A DNA stretch of 64,000 nt from Paroceanicella profunda (GCF_005887635.2 NZ_CP040818.1:1456501-1520500), one strand, 5' to 3'; positions 52,302 to 60,171 are shown, numbered from the stretch's first letter. Made by a program: numbers and translations. Notes: a model not told the origin generated them from the letters alone.

Positions 52302-52801
52302 CACCGTGCCCCCGCGACGGTGTGCAGCCGGGCGGGCGCCTCGCGCCGCTCCTGCACGATGGCGGTGAGCCGGTGCATGGCGTCGTAGAGCCGGGTGAGA
52401 TCGGTGTGCACGCCCTCGGCCTCCTCCGGCGTGAGATCGCCGGGCAGCTTCGAGCCCTGGCCGAGGGCGGCCATGATGCCCGCATTCGCCTCGGCGAAGC
52501 GCATCACCACCGCGGCGGAGGCCTCGGAGACATCCCCGTCGCCGGTCTCGATCGGCACGTAGATGCCGCCGGCCAGCGAGGCGAAGTGCCGGGCCGCCAC
52601 CGGCGCGCCGTCCGGGAACATCCGGCAGAGCAGGTCGAGGTCCGGCGCGGGCATGCGCCGGCCGTTCTCCTCGCCGGGGTCGGTCCAGCGGCTGATGATC
52701 GAAAGCGAGCGGCCAAGCTCGGCCTCAACGTGCTTGCGACCGCAGGTGTCGAGCAGGTCGGCCAGCATGGCGTGGAAGGAATTGGGGCGCTGCGGGCGCA
52801 T
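52301..52801 (-). CDS. Phage regulatory protein, CII-like
   Basis: 166 residues. The N-terminal SFHAMLADLLDTCGRKHVEA ELGRSLSIISRWTDPGEENG is the helix-turn-helix pattern of phage CII/regulatory proteins, with a helical C-terminal part. GGAGG lies 8 bases before the ATG at 52801. It is second in the leftward early operon, after the Cro-like gene. Confidence 0.65.
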   Translation of the reverse strand: MRPQRPNSFHAMLADLLDTCGRKHVEAELGRSLSIISRWTDPGEENGRRMPAPDLDLLCRMFPDGAPVAARHFASLAGGIYVPIETGDGDVSEASAAVVMRFAEANAGIMAALGQGSKLPGDLTPEEAEGVHTDLTRLYDAMHRLTAIVQERREAPARLHTVAGAR

Positions 52802-52945
52802 GGGAAAACCTCCGGGGGCTGTTTCCTTGTCCTTCCTCACCCCTGTGTGCAGGTTTCAGCGGAAGGCATTTTGCTTGGATGGAACATCGGCGCTTGAGGC
52901 GCGGGCTGCGCGCCTGTCTCGAGCTTGGATGCTCCGCGAGGGGGG

Positions 52946-53152
52946 CTAGGCTGCCACCTCCTTCCAGGCGAAGGCCTCCAAAGGGGGCTCTCCTGCATCT
53001 TGGGCCGAGTAGAGTGTGCGAATGATCAGATACCAACGGGCCGAAAATCTGCCGGCGGAGATGCCGTCGCTGATGGATTGGGAAGAGACACCGAGTGCCG
53101 TGCGCAAATGCTCTCGTCCGATCCGCTCAACGATGGAGTGTGCGTGGTTCAT
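52946..53152 (-). CDS. Cro-like repressor
   Basis: 68-residue single-domain HTH protein (RIGREHLRTALGVSSQSISD GISAGRFSARWY), of the YdaS/Cro-like class. It is divergent from the CI-like gene across an operator. Its -10 box ends only four bases before the start codon, so its mRNA is probably leaderless. Confidence 0.7.
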   Translation of the reverse strand: MNHAHSIVERIGREHLRTALGVSSQSISDGISAGRFSARWYLIIRTLYSAQDAGEPPLEAFAWKEVAA

Positions 53153-53156
53153 AGCG

Positions 53157-53186
53157 ATAAGATACGGATTTTCCGTATTACGTCAA
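53157..53186 (-). promoter_or_regulatory. Cro promoter with repressor operator O1 inside
   Basis: Minus-strand -35 TTGACG (53186-53181), an 18-base spacer and -10 TCTTAT (53162-53157). The spacer contains the perfect 7-bp inverted repeat ATACGGATTTTCCGTAT (53162-53178). A repressor bound there must exclude RNA polymerase. The same 17-mer recurs at 53669 and 53699. Confidence 0.75.
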
Positions 53187-53237
53187 TTGGGAAGTTACCA
53201 ATGGCCCATCCGGCATCGCAAGGGCATACCTTGAGCC

Positions 53238-53513
53238 ATGAAGAGATCGTCCGAGAGCCACCCACACCAAGACATCGGCAGCCGCCTGATGGCGGTGCGC
53301 AATCATTTTGGCATGGAGCAAGCGCAAATGGCGACTGCGCTCGGCGTGAGCGGAAGCACCTATAACAACTGGGAAACCGGTCTCTCGCGCCTGTCCCTCG
53401 ATGGCGCCAAGAGGTTGAGGGAAAAATACAGTATCTCCCTGGACTTTATCTACTTCGGCGACGTCTCCGCCTTGGCAACCAACTTGGCCAAAGTCCTCTC
53501 GGACAAATCCTGA
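53238..53513 (+). CDS. CI-like repressor, short HTH_3 protein
   Basis: 91 residues. Standard XRE-type HTH: IGSRLMAVRNHFGMEQAQMA TALGVSGSTYNNWETGLSR. A short C-terminal helix follows. There is no LexA/S24 peptidase domain, so classical RecA-stimulated self-cleavage cannot drive induction. It probably binds the three 17-bp operators. Confidence 0.78.
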   Translation: MKRSSESHPHQDIGSRLMAVRNHFGMEQAQMATALGVSGSTYNNWETGLSRLSLDGAKRLREKYSISLDFIYFGDVSALATNLAKVLSDKS

Positions 53514-53602
53514 GTCACACCTTCCCACCAGTCCATTGACAGGCCAGTTGCCCGTCGAAGGCGTAGGAGAAGGTCAAGCCTGCCTCCCGCATACACTTGC
53601 AT
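53450..53602 (-). CDS. Small leftward gene antisense to the end of the repressor gene
   Basis: 50-residue frame MQVYAGGRLDLLLRLRRATG... ending 64 bases inside the convergent repressor gene. A good AAGGA site (53614-53610) lies 7 bases before the ATG, and a strong promoter (TTGACG-N16-TATTAT) lies just upstream. No family is recognised. It may be a small anti-repressor, or the transcript may act as antisense RNA to the repressor mRNA. Confidence 0.5.
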   Translation of the reverse strand: MQVYAGGRLDLLLRLRRATGLSMDWWEGVTQDLSERTLAKLVAKAETSPK

Positions 53603-53636
53603 CTGCGAATCCTTGCGGAATGTTCTACTTTTGTTC

Positions 53637-53664
53637 ATAATACCGTGCCATACGAGAACGTCAA
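53637..53664 (-). promoter_or_regulatory. Leftward promoter facing the repressor gene
   Basis: Minus-strand -35 TTGACG (53664-53659), 16-base spacer, -10 TATTAT (53642-53637). It reads into the 50-codon small gene and antisense into the repressor. Operator O2 starts 5 bases upstream of the -35. Confidence 0.65.
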
Positions 53665-53668
53665 TGAA

Positions 53669-53715
53669 ATGCGGATTTTTCGTATTTTAATGTCGACGAT
53701 ACGGAAAATCCGTAA
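53669..53715. promoter_or_regulatory. Operators O2 and O3
   Basis: ATGCGGATTTTTCGTAT (53669-53685) matches O1 at 15 of 17 positions. ATACGGAAAATCCGTAA (53699-53715) matches O1 at 16 of 17 in reverse orientation. They lie between the leftward promoter and the rightward operon starting at 53748, so both are probably repressor controlled. Confidence 0.75.
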
Positions 53716-53747
53716 TAGCCTCCTGCTCGAACGCTATGGAGGCCATC

Positions 53748-53960
53748 ATGCCCGGACCCTACGACACGCCCCACCTTAGGTCGGAGGCTCGCGCCATTCT
53801 GACCGGCTCCACCCGCCCGAGCGCCTCGCTCGCGAGCCTTGCCATCCTTGCCCTGAAGCATCCGCGCGGCCTTCCCGCCCTGCGCATGGTCACCGCCGCT
53901 GACGGCTCCGCCCGCTACGTCCCGGCTCGCGCGACGTCTGCCGCACGAGGCGCCCGATGA
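53748..53960 (+). CDS. Small early protein, unknown
   Basis: 70 residues (MPGPYDTPHLRSEARAILTG...). GGAGG is five bases before the ATG. First gene of a rightward operon whose genes overlap by ATGA throughout. No motif seen. Confidence 0.6.
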   Translation: MPGPYDTPHLRSEARAILTGSTRPSASLASLAILALKHPRGLPALRMVTAADGSARYVPARATSAARGAR

Positions 53961-54178
53961 GGATCGGCTACCCCTCCGGCCGGGTTGCCGAACTCATCCA
54001 TGACGGCATGATGCACGCCCATAGCGGCCGCGCCGACAGGGCCGAGGCCACCTTCGAGGCGGCGGATCATCTCGCGCTCGAGGCGGAGCATCGGCTGACC
54101 ACCGAACTGCGCACCCTGTCCCGCCTGCGGGAGGAGATCGCCCGGCATCGCAGCGGCCTGCGGGAGGGGGCACGATGA
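53957..54178 (+). CDS. Small helical protein, unknown
   Basis: 73 residues, largely helical and charged (EAADHLALEAEHRLTTELRT LSRLREEIARH), probably a coiled coil. ATGA overlaps at both ends. Confidence 0.6.
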   Translation: MRIGYPSGRVAELIHDGMMHAHSGRADRAEATFEAADHLALEAEHRLTTELRTLSRLREEIARHRSGLREGAR

Positions 54179-54369
54179 CCCTTCCGGGCACTCTCCCCTT
54201 CGTGCTGGCAGCCTGCTGCGGCGCCGCGGCGGGCATGCTGCTGCTGACGCTTGCGGCCGACGCCTCCGGGCGCCGGCCAGACGGCCTGCGGCCCTTCGTG
54301 CTGGCCGCTGGCTTCGGGGCCCTCGGCTGGCTGCTCATGGCAGCACTCTGCCTGTGGTGGCTGGCATGA
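54175..54369 (+). CDS. Small membrane protein, unknown
   Basis: 64 residues with two transmembrane helices (LPFVLAACCGAAAGMLLLTL and PFVLAAGFGALGWLLMAALC) joined by a short basic loop. ATGA overlaps both neighbours. No family is recognised. Confidence 0.6.
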   Translation: MTLPGTLPFVLAACCGAAAGMLLLTLAADASGRRPDGLRPFVLAAGFGALGWLLMAALCLWWLA

Positions 54370-55028
54370 GGGAGATGCGCGTTCTGGTGGCCTGCGAGTT
54401 CTCCGGCACCGTGCGTCGCGCCTTCGCGGCCCGCGGGCATGACGCCTGGTCCTGCGACCTGCTGCCGGCCGAGGACCGCTCCAACAGGCATATCACGGGC
54501 GACGCCCGTGACCTGCTCGACGCCGGCTGGGATCTGCTCATCGTCGCGCATCCGCCCTGCACCCGACTGTGCAACAGCGGCGTGCGGTGGCTCTCGCAGC
54601 CGCCGGTGGGCCGCAGCCGCGCCGAGATGTGGGCGGAGCTGGACGAGGGCGCCGCCCTGTTCTCCGCCTTCTGGAACGCCCCCATCGAGCGCATCGCCGT
54701 CGAGAACCCCGTGATGCACCGGCACGCTAAGGTGCGCATCGCGAACTACGCCCCGCCGGCGCAGAGCGTGCAGCCGTGGCAGTTCGGGCACGGCGAGAGC
54801 AAGCGCACCTGCCTGTGGCTGAAGAGCCTGCCGCCGCTGCGGCCTACCGAGATCGTGGAAGGCCGTACGGCGCGCGTGCACCGCATGCCGCCGGGGCCCG
54901 ACCGCTGGCGCGAGCGATCCCGCTTCTTCCCCGGCATCGCCGCCGCGATGGCCGATCAGTGGGGCGGGCCGGCCGTGACGCGCGGCGCTTCAGCAAATCA
55001 GGCCCGTGAAAGGAGGGAGACCGCATGA
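54366..55028 (+). CDS. C5-cytosine methyltransferase-like phage protein
   Basis: 220 residues. MRVLVACEFSGTVRRAFAAR GHDAWSCDLLP is a SAM-binding motif I as in C5-methyltransferases. AHPPCTRLCNSG carries the PPC of motif IV (nucleophile Cys) and IERIAVENPVMH the EN of motif VI. The target-recognition domain and a clear motif VIII-X are short or missing, so it is smaller than classical enzymes. It could modify phage DNA against restriction. No cognate nuclease is adjacent. Confidence 0.65.
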   Translation: MREMRVLVACEFSGTVRRAFAARGHDAWSCDLLPAEDRSNRHITGDARDLLDAGWDLLIVAHPPCTRLCNSGVRWLSQPPVGRSRAEMWAELDEGAALFSAFWNAPIERIAVENPVMHRHAKVRIANYAPPAQSVQPWQFGHGESKRTCLWLKSLPPLRPTEIVEGRTARVHRMPPGPDRWRERSRFFPGIAAAMADQWGGPAVTRGASANQARERRETA

Positions 55029-55261
55029 GCCGGCCCATGATCCTGGTGGACGCGGAAGCGCTGGCCGCGATCCAGTCCGAGCTTGCGGCGATACGCCGTT
55101 CCCTCGAGGCAGTGCAGATGTCACCGCGCCCGGAGTGGATCCCGGTGCCGGAATACGCGAAAGGGGTGGGGCGCAGCGTGACCACCGTCCAGCGCTGGGT
55201 TCGTGAAGGGCGCATCGAGACCCGCCGCGAGGGCGGAGTGCGGATGGTGAAGCGTCGGTAG
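55025..55261 (+). CDS. Excisionase-like HTH DNA-binding protein
   Basis: 78 residues. An N-terminal helix then a MerR/Xis-type winged HTH: WIPVPEYAKGVGRSVTTVQR WVREGRIETRREGGVRMVK. Such proteins at the end of an early operon usually act as recombination directionality factors with tyrosine integrases. GGAGGGAG precedes the ATG. Confidence 0.65.
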   Translation: MSRPMILVDAEALAAIQSELAAIRRSLEAVQMSPRPEWIPVPEYAKGVGRSVTTVQRWVREGRIETRREGGVRMVKRR

Positions 55262-55460
55262 CACGGAGGCGGATGTCAGCTCAAAGCCGCCATTCGTGCT
55301 AGGCCCAGCGGGTGACTAATCGCAGCCTCAAGCCAAATTCCGCGCCCACCGCGTTGAAAGCCAGCAGTGAACCTGAAAAATCGCATACTGGGGGATGCAG
55401 GCCAGACGCCTTTGGTCGAAGTGTGGGGCCAGAACTGAGCTGATGTTCGCGTGATCAATG

Positions 55461-56057
55461 TCAGCCGGCGCGCGGTTCGATGATGAATGCTCGATACAAA
55501 GCCCAAGCTGATTCGTCTTCTCCCAACGCAATCTGCTCCAGAATATTCAAAAAAACCGTAGAGCCTGGCGTCACTTCTTCCAATTCGATATCCACATTAT
55601 CGGAATCATAAATATTAGACACATAAACATTAAAAATCCACCAACGGTCTATCTTCGTGACCAATGCGACCAATACTGGAAATAGCGTGCCGAAATTTGG
55701 AAGAAATTCACCCGAAATTATCTTTCTGTTTTCGTGAGCGAACGAATTTCGCGCTTCGGTGATTTCATAAAATTTCATGACGTCCCCTGCGTCAATAACT
55801 CCCATTCGCTCAAGCCACTGAATTGAGCCTCGAAGAATATCCTCTTTGCCCTTTGGGTCCAGGGCGAGGACCTCCCTACGGTACTCTTCGTTGAATTGCG
55901 AACCCCCTGATGCACTCCACTTTTCTGAGAAGAAACCCAATATGGGCTCCTTGATTGAGGCCACAAGCACTTCGTACGCAAGCAAGTAGAGCCCTGAGGT
56001 TGTAAGGCGCCTGCGGACTACATCCGGATTGAGAAAGTCTTCCCACTGCTTATGCAT
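55461..56057 (-). CDS. Putative HEPN-domain protein in the GC-poor island
   Basis: 198 residues, all-helical. FYEITEARNSFAHENRKIIS contains R103-N-S-F-A-H108, the Rx4H active-site pattern of HEPN ribonucleases. The flanking helices have the right spacing. HEPN proteins often act as defence or toxin RNases. GC content and codon choice differ strongly from the phage core. The start at 56057 (MHKQWEDF) has only a distant AAAGG. DUF4145-like non-catalytic HEPN is an alternative. Confidence 0.6.
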   Translation of the reverse strand: MHKQWEDFLNPDVVRRRLTTSGLYLLAYEVLVASIKEPILGFFSEKWSASGGSQFNEEYRREVLALDPKGKEDILRGSIQWLERMGVIDAGDVMKFYEITEARNSFAHENRKIISGEFLPNFGTLFPVLVALVTKIDRWWIFNVYVSNIYDSDNVDIELEEVTPGSTVFLNILEQIALGEDESAWALYRAFIIEPRAG

Positions 56058-56598
56058 CGGTCTTGGATAGCCTTTATCACTAGCTGCGTCCACCGCACAG
56101 CGGGGCCACCACTGTTGTGGGGTATCCACAGTTATGCGAGATGGAAAGCCGCGAGCTCTCTGCGCTGAGTATTTTCCACAAGATTCGGAGTGGGGTTCAT
56201 TCACAAGTGGCGCACCCCTCGCTCCATCCGTCCTCGGTGGCGGCAGAGTTCCACAGCCTCTATGGCGGGATACAGCCCCAAATATCTGGATGTGATTGGC
56301 GCGCCAGGGGGTATAAGCTGGCTATGAAGGGTCGAAAGCCTACCGATGGTAACGCAATGTGGCGGTCGCAGCAATTCCAGCGAGGCAGGCGCTCATGCTA
56401 CGTCGTAGCCGGAACATCGCCCTGCGCCCCCAACAGACGGAGAGCAGTCGTTCGCCGCGCACGTTGTGAACAATAGTAAGCACAAAGAGGCGGCGCCAAA
56501 ATGCTTGCTGCTCTAGCGACTGCGAGGTGCAGATAGGGTTTTTTTGTGTATGGGCGTCAATTTTAGAAAATCAGGAAATTGCCATACGGCGCATTCGC
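56058..56598. other. Non-coding gap in the GC-poor island
   Basis: About 540 bases without a supported gene. A plus-strand frame near 56323 begins MKGRKP, like a P27 small-terminase N-terminus, but diverges at once, so it is at most a remnant. No terminator was identified. Confidence 0.45.
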
Positions 56599-58803
56599 TT
56601 ATACCCTTGAAACAACATTCCAAAGTTCGTCGTCACAGTTTCGCAACAATGATCGAATTCTTCCCATCCGGCGTGTGAACTTCCTGTTGGGGATATAGAG
56701 CTTCCCATGATCTCCGGGAGCTTCAGTTATTATGTCATTGGTGAGCATATATCGAACTGCTTCGGTCGCCGCCGCACGGTCCCAATAGCTCGACGCACCG
56801 CGAAGAAGTGCTTCTTCTTTCCGACCGCTGCCCGGTTGAAAAAATAGTTTTCGAATGATGGCCACAAGTGTCTTATGACCATTCGAAAGTGGGAGTTCGC
56901 TAATTCTCGCAACGTTGTCCGCACTGGAAAAACCATCAAAATCGCAATCATCGGAAAATGCCGACGGCAATCGAACTTTATCTGACACACCTATAATTTG
57001 CTGAAACGCGCAGTTAGAAAAATTAGAATCTATAAAAAATGCTCCGTCCAAGTGCAGAACTTCAAAAAAAGTACCAGACACATGCAGGCCGGATATCTTA
57101 AGATCTGAAAGCTCGAGTCTGTCTATTGAGGCGTTTCTGATTGTGACCTGAGAGAAATCTATGGATCCGGATGCAGCCTCAATAGCCGAGCACAAATAGT
57201 CAGCCGCAATTTGCATGTTTCCTCTTGAGTTGCACAGTCTGCAATACTTCTCTGCCTCAGACCCGATTAGAGCATGAGCAAATAAAAACTTCGCGCCAAA
57301 TGGGCCGACTGGCTTCCTGTAGAGATCCTCGGCTACGGCCTTGTCAGAAGTTCTGAATGCTTCGACCAAAGCCACCCCTCTCAGTCCACTTTTGGCGTAG
57401 TCATCTACAAAGCGGCGATTTCCGCTACCAGAACTAACACGCCCTAAATAGGGAAGTCGTTGTAGAATACTCGACGCTTCGTCAAGCGGCATGAAGCCAG
57501 ATACCTGATGAAAGGCTTCATTGATCTCCAATGGCGATATTTCTTCGTTGAATTCATTCTTTCGGCGGCTGGCTTTCGCGATTTCAAGCAAAACCTTCCG
57601 CAAAACTTCAGCATCTATACTGGGATGAATTCTTGTTTCGCGCTCACAAATCGCTTGAAATGTGTTTTCAAAGAACTGGACTTCACCAGTCGAGTCCTCT
57701 ATGAGCTTGCGCATGGTTTCCGGTTCAAGCTTCGAAAAGAGTTGGCAAATTAGCGGCTTTCTGGGGCTCCATTCCGGAAACTCCGTTAGCCCGGTGTTCA
57801 GTCTTAAGTAATCAATGGCTTGATCTTCAGTGAACTCATCAGGGCAATTTAGCAGTATTGTATCAATGTCCAGCCCGAGACAACTGAGCATCTCCTCGTC
57901 GTCGCTGAAGTAATGTGCACGTCCACACAGAAGCACACCCTTTCCGTCAAGCTTTGAAACAATGTCTCTTACACCCTGAAGGCTGCGGCGTCGGATTTCT
58001 CTAAGTCTTTCAGGTTCGCCGCTCCACGATTGTGATCCGATCTCGTCAATTCCGTCTAGGATGAAAGCAAGCGCACCAGACCTTACAAGCCGCACCGCGG
58101 AGTCTTCCAGGCCGCTAAGTCCCAGAGAAGACAAATGGCTTCGTACAATTAAGTCGAAGGACTGATGGCCCCAATGCTCTCGGAGGTTTATCGCGAGAGT
58201 TGGAAAGAGAATATTCCTGCGACTGACCCTCTCGAAGACTTCCCTGGCACAGCGGGACTTCCCTGTGCCAAACTCCCCTAGCAGTATTATCCTTCTTCCA
58301 TTTGAGAGAAGATCGGATATTTCATCAACGTTGTAAGTAGTTCCCGAAGATTTATCGAGGTATCCTGTCTCAATGAAGGCGCCAGTGTCGCTCTTATTTG
58401 TATATGGATCTAGGGCGCTCCCGAACTCGACCGATTTTCGCGCAAATTCATATGACTCTTTTCCAACAAATTTCTCCCTAAATTCCTTGACGCTTAATAC
58501 CTCAACCTTTTGCGCCTTGCCGGTCTCGCGGAGAGATGAAACTTTGCGCGCCGATATAAAGAATGATCGCACAACAACGCCTTCGGGTACGAGTGCAGTT
58601 CGTATGCTCGCAAACTTCGCCAAGTCTAGTCTTAATTTTGCGAGGTTGTCTTCTTTTGTTATTTCTATGACTACTATTTCATCCGATGACACCCTAATCA
58701 CCGCATCGCATCGGATACCGGCAATTTCCTCTGCCTTGGCAGGGGCATTCCAATGGGACGAGGCAATCTGCCGGACGCTTTCTTCGAAATCTTGCCAATT
58801 CAT
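56599..58803 (-). CDS. Nuclease-NACHT STAND NTPase (bacterial NLR-like defence protein)
   Basis: 734 residues. N-terminal ~110: restriction-endonuclease-like fold, with E8, D33 and E47-I-T-K50 in CDAVIRVSSDEIVVIEITKE. The canonical Lys is shifted by one, so activity is uncertain. NACHT module: Walker A GEFGTGKS (176-183), Walker B FILDGIDE (247-254), then winged-helix-like helices. C-terminal ~190: pentapeptide-like repeats (IDFSQVTIRNASIDRLELSD). Proteins of this architecture (Avs/bNACHT) sense phage proteins and kill the infected cell. Much lower GC than the phage. ATG at 58803 or GTG at 58806 with AAGGA. Confidence 0.8.
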   Translation of the reverse strand: MNWQDFEESVRQIASSHWNAPAKAEEIAGIRCDAVIRVSSDEIVVIEITKEDNLAKLRLDLAKFASIRTALVPEGVVVRSFFISARKVSSLRETGKAQKVEVLSVKEFREKFVGKESYEFARKSVEFGSALDPYTNKSDTGAFIETGYLDKSSGTTYNVDEISDLLSNGRRIILLGEFGTGKSRCAREVFERVSRRNILFPTLAINLREHWGHQSFDLIVRSHLSSLGLSGLEDSAVRLVRSGALAFILDGIDEIGSQSWSGEPERLREIRRRSLQGVRDIVSKLDGKGVLLCGRAHYFSDDEEMLSCLGLDIDTILLNCPDEFTEDQAIDYLRLNTGLTEFPEWSPRKPLICQLFSKLEPETMRKLIEDSTGEVQFFENTFQAICERETRIHPSIDAEVLRKVLLEIAKASRRKNEFNEEISPLEINEAFHQVSGFMPLDEASSILQRLPYLGRVSSGSGNRRFVDDYAKSGLRGVALVEAFRTSDKAVAEDLYRKPVGPFGAKFLFAHALIGSEAEKYCRLCNSRGNMQIAADYLCSAIEAASGSIDFSQVTIRNASIDRLELSDLKISGLHVSGTFFEVLHLDGAFFIDSNFSNCAFQQIIGVSDKVRLPSAFSDDCDFDGFSSADNVARISELPLSNGHKTLVAIIRKLFFQPGSGRKEEALLRGASSYWDRAAATEAVRYMLTNDIITEAPGDHGKLYIPNRKFTRRMGRIRSLLRNCDDELWNVVSRV

Positions 58804-59205
58804 CACTTTTCGTCCTTGCGCCCGCTTAAGAAGGAACGTTCTTTCAAATTTAGCTAGGGATCAAGAAGGAAGTCGCTCCACGAACCGCATCGAAGTAGTC
58901 TCACAGTGGGCGGGCCCTCCCGCCGGATCGGTCGAACACTGTGGGTTATTCGGCTTAGGTCGGCGCTGCCTATCCAGCCAGTGCATCGTGGCACTGGGGC
59001 CATGGCAGTGTCGGCGACCAACCGTTCACGAAGGTCGACTTCGGGTAGAGCCCAGACTTTGCCGCACTTCGCATGAACGGCCGCTATGGCTCGGGAAGGC
59101 CTGACGGTTAGAGCGGGGCGGGCCCGCCTAATACGTCCGCTTTCTGCGCTTCGCCGACGCCCATGTATGACGTCGCGAACGGCAGAAAATCGCCGCTTCA
59201 GATCC
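58804..59205. other. Intergenic between NACHT and integrase
   Basis: About 400 bases; the promoter of the NACHT gene should lie at the left end (AT-rich near 58830-58865, with a near-palindrome around GAACGTTC at 58837-58844). No gene or repeat was recognised in the rest. Confidence 0.45.
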
Positions 59206-60171
59206 CTAGCCCAGCCGCTTCGCGAGATCCTCGGCGCTCTCGTTGTAGTACACCTGCAACATCTTGAGGTCGCGATGCCCGACCATCCGGGCGAGCGCCA
59301 GAACGTCCAGCTTCGCCGCCAGCCGCGTGATTGCCGCGTGGCGGCTGTCGTGGAAGGTGAGGCCCTCTACTCCGGCACGGCTCCGCAGCTTGCGCCACAG
59401 CGCGTCCAGGCTGCGGGGTGTCAGGCCGAAGACCGGGTCTGCCTTCGGCAGGGCTTCGAGCAGCCGTGCGGCTTCGGATGACAGGGGCACCTGGCGCGAG
59501 CGGCCGTTCTTGGTGATCTCCAGATGCACGGTGCGGCGGGTGAGGTCCACCCGGTCCCAGGTCAGCCCGCAGATCTCCCCGGCCCGCATCGCCGTTTCCA
59601 GCGCGAACAGCCAGGCATGATAGGCGCGGGCCGTGGCGTGCTGCAGGTCGTCTCCAGCGGAGAGCGCAAGCCGCTCCATTTCGGCGGCGGTTGGCAGGCG
59701 GTCCCTTGCCGGTGGGGCCGCGGGGCGCCGTACGTCCGTCAGGGGGTTGGTGCTGAGCAGCCCCCATTCCTTGATGGCCACGTTGATGGCGGAGGACATG
59801 GTCTGCATCTCGCGGATGACCGATGCCGGGCCCACGTCCTTCAGGCGCCGGTCGCGCCAGGCGGCGAAATCCGCCGGGCGGAGATCGGCCACCTTCAGCC
59901 AGGCAATGTCGTCCCGCCGCATGCGGTTGATCCGGAGGATTTCCACGCGGGCCCCGCGCTTGGAGACGGTCACCTCGCGCGCGTAGCGGTCGAGCAGGTC
60001 GCCGAACGGGGCCTGTGAGGCGATACCTTCGGAGTTGAGGATCAGATATTCCTGCCGGGCGGCCCAGTCCTTCGCCGCCTGGCGACTCGCGAAGACCTGA
60101 GATTTCCGCACACCCTTCCGGGCAACCTGAGCCCGGAACCGGTTTGCGCTGAGTTTCGCGATGCTGGCCAT
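59206..60171 (-). CDS. int: Tyrosine integrase
   Basis: 321 residues. N-terminal arm-type region and SAM-like domain, then a catalytic domain with all residues visible: Arg in AMRAGEICGLTWDRV, Lys in LEITKNGRSRQVPL, HxxR in TFHDSRHAAITRL, His in ARMVGHRDLKMLQVYY with the Tyr nucleophile at the end. The start at 60171 (MASIAKLSANRF) follows GTGGGGA. It lies 138 bases from the tRNA-Thr 3' end that serves as its target. Confidence 0.93.
   Translation of the reverse strand: MASIAKLSANRFRAQVARKGVRKSQVFASRQAAKDWAARQEYLILNSEGIASQAPFGDLLDRYAREVTVSKRGARVEILRINRMRRDDIAWLKVADLRPADFAAWRDRRLKDVGPASVIREMQTMSSAINVAIKEWGLLSTNPLTDVRRPAAPPARDRLPTAAEMERLALSAGDDLQHATARAYHAWLFALETAMRAGEICGLTWDRVDLTRRTVHLEITKNGRSRQVPLSSEAARLLEALPKADPVFGLTPRSLDALWRKLRSRAGVEGLTFHDSRHAAITRLAAKLDVLALARMVGHRDLKMLQVYYNESAEDLAKRLG

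Noticed and set aside
54439..54714. Alternative frame over the methyltransferase-like gene
   Set aside because: Compositional shadow with Arg/Pro/Cys-rich reading and no ribosome binding site.
56323..56476. Second small terminase starting MKGRKP
   Set aside because: Only the first six residues resemble the P27 family; the rest has no similarity, so at most a fragment.
58837..58844. LexA box near the NACHT start (GAACGTTC)
   Set aside because: The alphaproteobacterial SOS box is GTTC-N7-GTTC; only one half is present.
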